Source: Limosilactobacillus secaliphilus (GTDB taxonomy: Bacteria > Bacillota > Bacilli > Lactobacillales > Lactobacillaceae). Taken from it: 64,000 nucleotides of DNA. The notes beneath the pieces were generated by a model. That model was not told the DNA's origin and searched no databases. It saw only the letters and a program-made list of their open reading frames with translations. Shown here one piece after another: positions 1 through 6,895 of this stretch (the first letter of the stretch is position 1; every line of letters begins with the position of its first letter). The position numbers and the translations under genes are program-made. Where the stretch lies: the NCBI RefSeq assembly GCF_001437055.1, contig NZ_JQBW01000010.1:1-64000 (forward strand), written 5' to 3'.

Positions 1-83
1 AAGGACCCTACACATTTGATTCGTCGAAACTTTGTTCAGTTTTCAAAGGTCTACCCCGTCAATAGGCACTGCCTATTGGCAAT
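1..83 (-). other. 5' leader of an rRNA operon running off the left edge
   Basis: On the minus strand the last bases before the edge read TTTGAAAACTGAACAAAG followed by TTTCGACGAATC and a GTGTAGGGT stretch. This resembles the conserved leader and spacer of lactobacillal rRNA operons. It lies just downstream of two strong tandem promoters, as expected for an rrn operon. A perfect inverted repeat, AATAGGC-ACT-GCCTATT, sits at 61-77 at the very start of the predicted transcript. The 16S gene itself is not in the window, so the assignment rests on leader similarity and promoters. Confidence 0.6.
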
Positions 84-88
84 TACTA

Positions 89-117
89 ATTATAATTAAC
101 TGACAAGTAGATGTCAA
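89..117 (-). promoter_or_regulatory. rRNA-type promoter P2
   Basis: The minus strand has TTGACA (112-117), a 17-base spacer and TATAAT (89-94), a perfect sigma-A consensus. It is the promoter nearest the presumed rRNA leader. Confidence 0.8.
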
Positions 118-184
118 TAGTTAATCTTAATTAGGAAGGAAGTTGAAGGGTGAAACGAACTGTTCCGCCGCAACAACGTTATAA

Positions 185-214
185 AATATACCAGTGAACC
201 AGAGCCTTTGTCAA
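185..214 (-). promoter_or_regulatory. rRNA-type promoter P1
   Basis: The minus strand has TTGACA (209-214), an 18-base spacer and TATATT (185-190). It lies about 95 bases upstream of P2, the usual tandem arrangement of Gram-positive rrn operons. The stretch 241-418 upstream holds nothing I recognise. Confidence 0.7.
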
Positions 215-419
215 CAAGATTATCGGAACTTTTTCGCCTTTTTCTTAAAACAGGACAATCTTATATTGCAACTACTTTATGTTCGATTTTTACTGGACGA
301 TAAGGACTATTAGTGATGATATATTCGTCATAAATTAAGACGTGCTGAACCTGGATTAATAAGAAAAGCAAACGTGAATTAACAAGATATCATTCAACCG
401 TTACTCATGACTAACCAAT

Positions 420-456
420 AAAAAAGCAGCCAAGCTCATCAACGGCTCAGGCTGCG
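420..456 (-). terminator. Rho-independent terminator of the YkuJ-like gene
   Basis: On the minus strand GCAGCC pairs with GGCTGC and a run of six T follows. It lies directly downstream of the stop codon at 480. Confidence 0.8.
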
Positions 457-479
457 TAGTTGTTTATTTAATAGTACTA

Positions 480-728
480 CTAGAAAGAATGACGGAAATC
501 GTAGAGACAATCATAGACTTCAATGGCCACTAGGTCGAGATCGTCAAAAATCATCCGCCGGTCGGGTTCATAGCGTTCGACAATAAACTGGTCCTGCTCA
601 CGATTAAAGGTGACTTTGCAAACCGGCACTCCAAACTGCATGAACTCACGTGCTTGTGGATCCCCACTGTCATCATGCATCATTGCGTTCAATCGTCTCA
701 ATATGTCATATAGATGTGAGTGCTGCAT
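480..728 (-). CDS. ykuJ: YkuJ-family (DUF1797) small protein
   Basis: This is a small acidic protein of 82 residues. The C-terminal stretch with CKVTF, a hydrophobic strand, then FDDLDLVAIEVYDCLYDF matches what I remember of the Firmicutes YkuJ family, whose function is unknown. I place the start at 728 rather than at the ATG at 740. The sequence ATGGAGGAGACCATG shows that the upstream ATG lies inside the GGAGGAG ribosome binding site of the second one. It is monocistronic, with its own terminator, next to the rRNA promoters. No signal peptide or membrane segment is visible. Family assignment is from memory of the sequence pattern. Confidence 0.7.
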   Translation of the reverse strand: MQHSHLYDILRRLNAMMHDDSGDPQAREFMQFGVPVCKVTFNREQDQFIVERYEPDRRMIFDDLDLVAIEVYDCLYDFRHSF

Positions 729-870
729 GGTCTCCTCCATTGTTTAATCGTCAATAGATATTCATTAATACACAATCACTAGGGCCCAGTCACATAAAAA
801 GTCTAGATCTGCTGCAAGGGCCCGTCAGCGCACCATTATTTAAGAACGAATCACAGCTGCTAATGGTCGA

Positions 871-1887
871 TTATGACTTTGATGCCTTATCCGGACGAAT
901 GAATAAGGCAAAGATGCCGGTGAAGATACCAAAGTAGTAAGTCAGGACCCGCCACAGGAGCATAGCGAGCACCATCTTACTATTGGAATGGATAAAGGAA
1001 CTAAAAAGAACGGAAAAACTGTACTCTGCTCCACCGGTACCACCAGGAATTGGGAAAAGTGAGATGATCATAAAAATCAGCACGTGCAGGCTCGTTACCA
1101 TGATTAAGTTAACGCCGTGCACACCCAATGCCAAGAGGATGAAGTACGGGATAACATAGTAAGCCTGCAGTTGAATGATCGTCACTAAGGCGACTTTCGC
1201 CATCTTCTTGTATTGTGACTTCATCCGCAAACTTTCAGAATAAAAAGAGTCGATCTTCTCGTTCAGACGGACTTTCATATCCGCATAGTGCTGCGGCTCC
1301 ATGAACCAAGCAGCGGGTTTGATACAGATATTGGTCATCTTCTTGGTGAACTTATACCAGTACATGACCATCAAGAGAGCCACGATCACGCTCAGGTGGA
1401 TTAAGAATCCAAAAATCACAAAGAGTGACAGGGCGTGCAGCTTACTGGCAATGTAGTGGAACCCAATCAAAATACTAATCAGAAAGTTGATCACGATCAT
1501 TGACTGAAAGACCACGAACTTCATCAGCAAGACCGAGCTAGCGATTCCGCCATCGACACCTGACTGCAGCATGGCCAGTAATTGGGCCGGTTGACCACCA
1601 GTCGAAAATGGGGTGATCCCGTTAAACAGCTGTTCAATCAAAGGCAGGCGCAAAGCATCTTTCCAGGTGAAGTTCTTAAAGCGGTTGCCCATAAAAATTT
1701 TGACAACCACACCTTCTAGACCCAGGTAGATGCAGATACAGATAACGGCCACTAAGAACCAGCCCCAGTTCATCGCTGCCAGATCGCGTCCCAGTTGATG
1801 AATATCCGTGCCGCGCAAGGAGTAAGCAAAAATGCCACCGCCGGCCAATAACATCAGGATTAAAACCAGCCAATTTTTCCTGGACAT
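871..1887 (-). CDS. UPF0104 / LPG-synthase-like polytopic membrane protein
   Basis: A 338-residue membrane protein with about seven to eight hydrophobic segments, the first at residues 5-25. It has the family hallmark of a polar loop GITPFSTGGQPAQ near residue 95 and a second glycine-rich motif, PIPGGTGGAEYSF, near residue 287. These are typical of the UPF0104 family, related to the flippase part of MprF. It lacks the C-terminal lysyltransferase domain of full MprF. It is the third gene of an operon with two glycolipid glycosyltransferases, two bases behind lafB, with a good GGAG site. I infer a role in moving or handling the glycolipid or lipoteichoic acid anchor. The substrate cannot be read from the sequence. 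Confidence 0.75.
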   Translation of the reverse strand: MSRKNWLVLILMLLAGGGIFAYSLRGTDIHQLGRDLAAMNWGWFLVAVICICIYLGLEGVVVKIFMGNRFKNFTWKDALRLPLIEQLFNGITPFSTGGQPAQLLAMLQSGVDGGIASSVLLMKFVVFQSMIVINFLISILIGFHYIASKLHALSLFVIFGFLIHLSVIVALLMVMYWYKFTKKMTNICIKPAAWFMEPQHYADMKVRLNEKIDSFYSESLRMKSQYKKMAKVALVTIIQLQAYYVIPYFILLALGVHGVNLIMVTSLHVLIFMIISLFPIPGGTGGAEYSFSVLFSSFIHSNSKMVLAMLLWRVLTYYFGIFTGIFALFIRPDKASKS

Positions 1888-1889
1888 TG

Positions 1890-2912
1890 TTACCGCTCCT
1901 TTGCCTGTTCAAGATAAAAACGATGCCAAATTTGAGCCAAGTGATCTTTCGAGTAACGATGAGCTGCTTCGTGGGCCAGCTTTTTCAACATCAACAGCCG
2001 TTCTGGGTCGTGACGCAGCCGCACTAATTCGCGCTGCATGGCATCCACGTCCTTAGCCGGTTGGTAATAACCATCGATGATTGAATGGTAAAGATCCAGA
2101 TCACGCAACATCACCGGTGTACCACAAGAGAATGCCTCCAGCACGGACATCGGGAAAAGTTCATTATACGAAGGCAGGAGAAACAGGTCTGCAACATTAT
2201 TCAGTTGAGCAATTTCATCACGACTGACAATTCCCGTAAACAACAGGTTCGCCGGTGGATTATCAACGACTCGTTTCAATTGCTTATAGCCATCCGTCAT
2301 CCGGCCAAAAGAAAAGCCACCGGCCCAGATGAACTGGATGTCCGGGTTCTGCCGCGCCAGTTTAATGAAGTCCGGCACCCCTTTGCGTTCCTGAATCTGA
2401 CCGCTGCCCAAAACAACAAAGTCATCACGCTTCAAATGAAACTTCTGGCGCAGGTTGATGCGTTCCTGGCTGCTCATCTCATAGAAGCGATCGCTGTCAA
2501 CGAAATTAGGGATATAGGTGATCTTACTGCCTGGGATTCCATACGCTTCCAGTTTAGGAATGAAAGACGGGTTAACCACCACCAAATGGTCCATCCGCTT
2601 ATAGAACACAATCACGTAATGATAAAAGATGCTCCGGAATGGCTGCGGGATCGTCAAGCTTTCATCCAAGGTCTCAGGCAAAAAATGGACGTAACCAATT
2701 TTGCGCCCACGTTTCTTAGAGAAAGTCGATAAGTAAAATTTAGGATCGATCGTGTGGTAGTGGCTGATGTCACTTTCCCGATACTGATTGATGGCGATGT
2801 CAAACTCGCCTTGAAAGCGGGCCCTGAGCATCCGCACCAATTCCACATAGGCGGAGCCAACGCCTTGCCCCTTTACTTTATCTGCCGAAGAATACATTGT
2901 GATCTTTAACAT
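1890..2912 (-). CDS. lafB: GT4 glycosyltransferase, probable second glycolipid-anchor enzyme (LafB-like)
   Basis: A 340-residue GT-B fold glycosyltransferase of family GT4. The C-terminal half shows the nucleotide-sugar-binding core: GSGQIQERKGVPDF near residue 170 and the E-x7-E region NELFPMSVLEAFSCGTPV near residue 256. It has no signal peptide and is expected on the inner membrane face. It follows lafA with a two-base gap. By the conserved lafA-lafB order in Listeria and lactobacilli, it should add the second sugar to monoglucosyl-diacylglycerol, making the lipoteichoic acid anchor. Whether the sugar is galactose or glucose is not visible. The start ATG has AAGG seven bases upstream. Confidence 0.75.
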   Translation of the reverse strand: MLKITMYSSADKVKGQGVGSAYVELVRMLRARFQGEFDIAINQYRESDISHYHTIDPKFYLSTFSKKRGRKIGYVHFLPETLDESLTIPQPFRSIFYHYVIVFYKRMDHLVVVNPSFIPKLEAYGIPGSKITYIPNFVDSDRFYEMSSQERINLRQKFHLKRDDFVVLGSGQIQERKGVPDFIKLARQNPDIQFIWAGGFSFGRMTDGYKQLKRVVDNPPANLLFTGIVSRDEIAQLNNVADLFLLPSYNELFPMSVLEAFSCGTPVMLRDLDLYHSIIDGYYQPAKDVDAMQRELVRLRHDPERLLMLKKLAHEAAHRYSKDHLAQIWHRFYLEQAKER

Positions 2913-2914
2913 CG

Positions 2915-4117
2915 CTAAGCCTTCTTTCGGTGAAACAGCCGCCGGTGACCAGTCGACTGACGCTCATGTCTTGCCTGACAATCCTCGTAAAAGTCGACAA
3001 CCCGATGGCCAAAGACCTCCGCTGAAATATCATGTAATTTTGCTTGCCGCTTGGCACTATCCTCAGGCGACGGTGGATTCTCGATGTAGCGCAAAACGCC
3101 CTGAACCAACTCTGCCCGCCGCTGGAACGAAATTCCGATGGCTGGGTCGTCAATCAACTCATCCGTGTATGGACTCTGCATCACCACAATCGGTAGGTCT
3201 GATGCCAATGCCTCGTCATAGGTCAAGCCCTGTGACTCCGAATCAGACGCAGACACAAACACATTGGCCATCTGATAGTAGTGATAAACCTGATTGTTCG
3301 GTACTTCACCAGCAAACTGGATATGATCACCCAGCTGCATTTCTTTAACCTGTCGCTCCAGGCTTTCCTTGGCGGGGCCATCACCGACGATCAGCAGTTG
3401 TGCCCGGCTATCTTTAGCCAGAATATCCGGCATGGCTTCAATCAACGCGTGAATGTTCTTCTCAAAGGCCAGCCGACTCAATGACAAGAGCACCGGCGTA
3501 TCTTCATCATAACCAAAACGCTGCCGCAAAGCATGCGTTTGCTCCGGACTGTCTTCATGACCATAGACATCCAGGTTGACGCCGGTCGGAATGATCCGCA
3601 TTGGCGAGGTCACCCCGTAGCTTTTCAAAGTCGTATAAACCCGTTCGCTAGGTGCAATGATCCCGTCCATGTTTTTCAGGTAAAGGTGGGCCAACCGCGC
3701 CACATCTTTGGGCTTCAGCACATGACCATTGGCAATGTAGTGCAAGTAGTCCTGATACATTGTGTGATAAGTGTGTAGGCAAGGAATGTCCAATTCACGG
3801 GCAACCATCTTCCCCATCACACCCAATGAGAACTCGGTTTGGTTGTGTACAATGTCCAAATCCAATTTTTTGGCTAACCGTAACACTTTAAGCCAACCGG
3901 CAAAGGCAATCCGCCGGTCGGAGAATGAGACGAATGGCACACTATGAAAACGATAGATGCCCTGTTCTTCATCGACATCTTTTGCGTGGGGATCGGTCGT
4001 GGTAAAGATATAGACCTGGTTACCCTGTGCTACCAGCTGGTCACGCAGGGTCTTGATCGAGGTGGCCACACCACTTACCTGAGGAAAATATGTATCTGTG
4101 AATAAGCCGATTTTCAA
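2915..4117 (-). CDS. lafA: 1,2-diacylglycerol 3-glucosyltransferase (LafA-like, GT4)
   Basis: A 400-residue GT4 enzyme that probably transfers glucose from UDP-glucose to diacylglycerol, the first step of the lipoteichoic acid glycolipid anchor. The N-terminus KIGLFTDTYFPQ-SGVATS is typical. The acceptor side has HTYHTMYQDYLHY near residue 97, and the donor side has LSLSRLAFEKN and a SESQGLTYDEALASDLP motif. I chose a TTG start at 4117 because AAAGGAG lies seven bases upstream and the protein then begins exactly at the family's N-terminus. The longer frame to 4219 adds 34 unrelated residues. It is the first gene of the lafA-lafB-UPF0104 operon, with its own promoter. Confidence 0.8.
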   Translation of the reverse strand: MKIGLFTDTYFPQVSGVATSIKTLRDQLVAQGNQVYIFTTTDPHAKDVDEEQGIYRFHSVPFVSFSDRRIAFAGWLKVLRLAKKLDLDIVHNQTEFSLGVMGKMVARELDIPCLHTYHTMYQDYLHYIANGHVLKPKDVARLAHLYLKNMDGIIAPSERVYTTLKSYGVTSPMRIIPTGVNLDVYGHEDSPEQTHALRQRFGYDEDTPVLLSLSRLAFEKNIHALIEAMPDILAKDSRAQLLIVGDGPAKESLERQVKEMQLGDHIQFAGEVPNNQVYHYYQMANVFVSASDSESQGLTYDEALASDLPIVVMQSPYTDELIDDPAIGISFQRRAELVQGVLRYIENPPSPEDSAKRQAKLHDISAEVFGHRVVDFYEDCQARHERQSTGHRRLFHRKKA

Positions 4118-4167
4118 ATCAGATTCTCCTTTGGTATGCAACATTGATTGTCGACGTAATCCCAACC

Positions 4168-4196
4168 ATTTTAAACTCAAATAAAATCGCTGGCAA
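4168..4196 (-). promoter_or_regulatory. Promoter of the lafA operon
   Basis: The minus strand has TTGCCA (4191-4196), a 17-base spacer and TAAAAT (4168-4173), about 50 bases before the TTG start of lafA. Confidence 0.6.
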
Positions 4197-4244
4197 GCAC
4201 CCCACCTTGACAAGGCCAAATGTAAGCTCCTTCATTATTGTTTT

Positions 4245-4296
4245 CTTTTTAAAAACAGGGCTTAGGTCACGTCAGGTACGCTTCCTAAGCCCTTGT
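4245..4296 (-). terminator. Terminator of ptsHI
   Basis: ACAAGGGCTTAGG pairs with CCTAAGCCCTGT, followed on the minus strand by TTTTTAAAAAG. It separates ptsI from the lafA promoter. Confidence 0.85.
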
Positions 4297-4349
4297 TACA
4301 AAATGTTTAACTTTCAACTAAACAACACAATCTTAAAATACGAGTCACT

Positions 4350-6071
4350 TTAATTCTCGTACAACTGTGGTAGTTGCGCCTGAACCAGCTTATGCACAGC
4401 ATTGGCGTTGGCGGCGTCCAGCGCCTGGTGAACTAACGGCTGCAGTTTACGCGCTGACAGACCGTGGACCAGCTGCCGCAGTGGCAGGACCCGTTTACCA
4501 GGAACGGAGAAAGCATCCAAGCCCATCGCCATCAGCAACGGCTGGGCGGCGGGCAGTGCGGCCATCTCGCCACACATGCTGACCCACTTGCCTTCTGCAT
4601 GCCCGCAGTCGATGACCCGGCGAATGGTTCGAAGCATTGCCGGATGCAGGGCCTGATACAGATAGGCCACCTTTTCGTTGTTCCGGTCGGCAGCAAACAG
4701 ATACTGGATCAAGTCGTTGGACCCAATACTGAAAAAGTCGGCGTACTTGGCTAACTGGTCGGCCATCATGACCGCAGCGGGGGTTTCCACCATCATGCCG
4801 ACTTCGATATTGTCAGCAATCTTAATCCCTTCTGCCTCTAATTTCTGTGCTTCTTCATCAACGAGTGCCCGTGCTCGGTTGAACTCCTCAACTTCAGAGA
4901 TCATTGGGAACATGATGGCAACGCGACCGGCCGTCGATGCCCGCAGAATGGCCCGTAATTGGGGACGCAAGAGTTCGGGATGAGCTAGACTGATCCGGAT
5001 TCCGCGCATTCCTAGAGCTGGATTAACTTCATCGGGAAGCTTCAGGCTGGTTAACAATTTATCATTGCCAATATCTAAGGTCCGGATAACTACCCGTTGA
5101 CCATGCATTGCACTGACCACTTTGCGGTAAGCGCGATACTGTTCTTCTTCGGTCGGCAATTCCGTTCGGTCCATGAACAAAAATTCGGTACGGAAGATGC
5201 CGATTCCTTCTGCCCCGCTCTTCTGGATCGCTGGCAGTTCATTTAATAAGGAGAGGTTTGCCCCAATTGTGTAGTGGTTGCCATCCTTGCTAATCGTTTG
5301 ATGGTTGCGGAGGCTGCCAACGGCTTTTTGACTCTCCTCGTACTTTTGGGCAATTTCTTGATAGTGATCGATTTCTTTGGGTGATGGTGATAGAACCACC
5401 GTACCGTGGATACCATCCACAATCATCACCATGTCATCATGCACATGCTGCAACAGTTGCGGAATACCGACAACCACTGGCAGTGCCAATTCTTCAGATA
5501 ATAAGGAAAAATGCGACGTTGCACCACCGGTTTCGGTAACCAGGCCGGCAACCAAGTTTCGATTCATTTCGACAACTTGCGTGGGACTAATACTATTAGC
5601 GACGATGATGGCCCGGTGATCGATCTGGGTGATGTCCGGCAGCGGCTGGTGCAACAAGTGACTTAATAGGCGCTGGGTCAGGTCACGAACCGTGTTGGCC
5701 CAAAATGGACTACTGATGGCCACAGTGGACAAATGCAGCAATTGTTTACCGGCTTCTTGAACGGCCCATTCGGCATTATCGTGGTCTTCATTGATCAACT
5801 GGTTAGCTAATTGGCTGAAGACATTGTCCTTTAAAATCGCCAGCTGAGTAGAAATCGTCTGCAGCCGGTGGCCCATCTTCTGTGCGGCCTGCTGATCCAA
5901 TTGAACCAGTTCCTGCTTAGATAAAGAAAAAGAATCATGAAGCCGCTTAACTTCATGATCCATATTATTTGTCTTCTGATGTAGAGCAGACAAACTGACT
6001 GAGCCCAGTACAAAAACCGGTGCGATCGTAATCCCACCGCCGGCCGCAATGCCATGTAGTACCTGGGACAT
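4350..6071 (-). CDS. ptsI: PTS phosphoenolpyruvate-protein phosphotransferase (Enzyme I)
   Basis: Enzyme I moves phosphate from PEP to HPr in the cytoplasm, the first step of sugar uptake by the phosphotransferase system. The length of 573 residues is normal. The phosphohistidine is H187 in GGATSHFSLLSEEL. The PEP-binding domain is intact: FRTEFLFMDR, NPALGMRGIR, FSIGSNDLIQY and the catalytic Cys in MCGEMA. The phosphohistidine signature is unusual. Classical Enzyme I has TSH-x-AIMAR, whereas here the residues after H187 are FSLLSEE, without the Arg. The start codon lies one base after the ptsH stop, so the pair is translationally coupled. A strong terminator follows. Confidence 0.93.
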   Translation of the reverse strand: MSQVLHGIAAGGGITIAPVFVLGSVSLSALHQKTNNMDHEVKRLHDSFSLSKQELVQLDQQAAQKMGHRLQTISTQLAILKDNVFSQLANQLINEDHDNAEWAVQEAGKQLLHLSTVAISSPFWANTVRDLTQRLLSHLLHQPLPDITQIDHRAIIVANSISPTQVVEMNRNLVAGLVTETGGATSHFSLLSEELALPVVVGIPQLLQHVHDDMVMIVDGIHGTVVLSPSPKEIDHYQEIAQKYEESQKAVGSLRNHQTISKDGNHYTIGANLSLLNELPAIQKSGAEGIGIFRTEFLFMDRTELPTEEEQYRAYRKVVSAMHGQRVVIRTLDIGNDKLLTSLKLPDEVNPALGMRGIRISLAHPELLRPQLRAILRASTAGRVAIMFPMISEVEEFNRARALVDEEAQKLEAEGIKIADNIEVGMMVETPAAVMMADQLAKYADFFSIGSNDLIQYLFAADRNNEKVAYLYQALHPAMLRTIRRVIDCGHAEGKWVSMCGEMAALPAAQPLLMAMGLDAFSVPGKRVLPLRQLVHGLSARKLQPLVHQALDAANANAVHKLVQAQLPQLYEN

Positions 6072-6072
6072 A

Positions 6073-6339
6073 TTAGTCAGATAAGCCTTCCTTCTTCATC
6101 GTTTCTTCAATAGCTGCAATGGCGTCCTTTTCGTCGTCACCTTCAGCACTGATCGTAACATCAGCGTTTTGGCCAACACCTAAGGACATAACACCCATGA
6201 TGGACTTCAGGTTAACACTCTTGCCGTTGTAGGAAAGAGTGATGTCTGAAGTGAACTTGGAAGCAGTCTGGACCAGAATGGTAGCCGGACGTGCGTGAAT
6301 ACCAGTTTCAGCAGTTACAGTAAAATCGCGTTTTTCCAT
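6073..6339 (-). CDS. ptsH: Phosphocarrier protein HPr
   Basis: An 88-residue HPr. H15 lies in GIHARPAT, the site phosphorylated by Enzyme I. Ser46 lies in [10 protein letters not shown], the regulatory site phosphorylated by HPr kinase in Firmicutes, so the protein should also act in CcpA catabolite control. The family residues look normal, in contrast to the divergent active-site neighbourhood of its partner Enzyme I. The ATG is preceded by AAGGAG. A short stem (AGGGT/ACCCT) lies in the 5' untranslated region near 6373-6384. Confidence 0.95.
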   Translation of the reverse strand: MEKRDFTVTAETGIHARPATILVQTASKFTSDITLSYNGKSVNLKSIMGVMSLGVGQNADVTISAEGDDEKDAIAAIEETMKKEGLSD

Positions 6340-6400
6340 TATAATCAGTCTCCTTAAGACAATTTGGTTAGCAGGGTGTACCCTACCTAAACATGCCTAA

Positions 6401-6429
6401 ATTATATCAATTGTAAGCGGTAAATACAA
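6401..6429 (-). promoter_or_regulatory. Promoter of ptsHI
   Basis: The minus strand has TTGTAT (6424-6429), a 17-base spacer and TATAAT (6401-6406), about 60 bases before ptsH. Confidence 0.75.
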
Positions 6430-6455
6430 GAAGAGACATGTGCCTTCTGCATTCA

Positions 6456-6650
6456 CTATTTTGCTTCTTCCTTAATAAGGTGATAGTGAATTTCACCACC
6501 ATGTTTAGCATTGCCTTCAATCTGTGAACGATATGGGGATGCCTGGAAGATCTTTTGAAAATCCATGAATTCTGGCGGACGCACAACTAATTCGTCGATC
6601 TGGCCGTCATGCAATTGCTTTAACAATGTTTCATAGTCCTTCTCTGCCAT
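6456..6650 (-). CDS. Small conserved protein of unknown function under a CIRCE operator
   Basis: A 64-residue soluble protein starting MAEKDYETLLKQL. The central part has RPPEFMDFQKIF and the end has EIHYHLIKEEAK. I do not recognise the family. The start at 6650 follows GGAGG with a seven-base gap; the ATG-like codons further upstream lie in its leader. No membrane segment, signal peptide or Cys cluster is visible. The predicted promoter overlaps a CIRCE element, so HrcA probably represses it and heat stress induces it. It is divergent from clpE and lies upstream of ptsH on the same strand. No terminator is seen between it and the ptsH promoter. Confidence 0.65.
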   Translation of the reverse strand: MAEKDYETLLKQLHDGQIDELVVRPPEFMDFQKIFQASPYRSQIEGNAKHGGEIHYHLIKEEAK

Positions 6651-6685
6651 TGAGCCACCTCCAATCATCAGTTTCCACCCGTATT

Positions 6686-6712
6686 TTAGCATTCAATGAC
6701 AAAGAGTGCTAA
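6686..6712. promoter_or_regulatory. CIRCE operator (HrcA binding site)
   Basis: The plus strand reads TTAGCATTC, nine bases, GAGTGCTAA. This is the CIRCE inverted repeat (TTAGCACTC-N9-GAGTGCTAA) with one changed base in the left arm. On the minus strand its arm overlaps a TAAAAT -10 box for the 64-aa gene. Confidence 0.85.
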
Positions 6713-6799
6713 AATTTTATGGAAGGGTTAATTATGAGATTGGCCTTCAAGCCCGTTAAATCGGCATTTAAACGACTTTCAACTTCTAAGTCAGCTTGC

Positions 6800-6854
6800 T
6801 TGCTTTCTTGGAAAAAGTAAGTATAATGAGAACCAATAGTCAAGAAAGGTCAAA
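6800..6854 (+). promoter_or_regulatory. clpE promoter with CtsR box
   Basis: TTGCTT (6800-6805), a 16-base spacer and TATAAT (6822-6827) form the promoter. Just downstream, 6838-6854 reads AGTCAAG-AAA-GGTCAAA, matching the CtsR heptad direct repeat with one mismatch. A further GGTCAAA...TTTGATACC inverted arrangement follows to about 6865. Confidence 0.8.
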
Positions 6855-6895
6855 CTTTTGATACCTTTCTGGCAACTTTAAGGAGGTAGCACAGA

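Noticed and set aside
2085-2732. Long plus-strand reading frame opposite lafB
   Set aside because: It lies wholly antisense to a clear glycosyltransferase gene, has no ribosome binding site and shows no recognisable motif.
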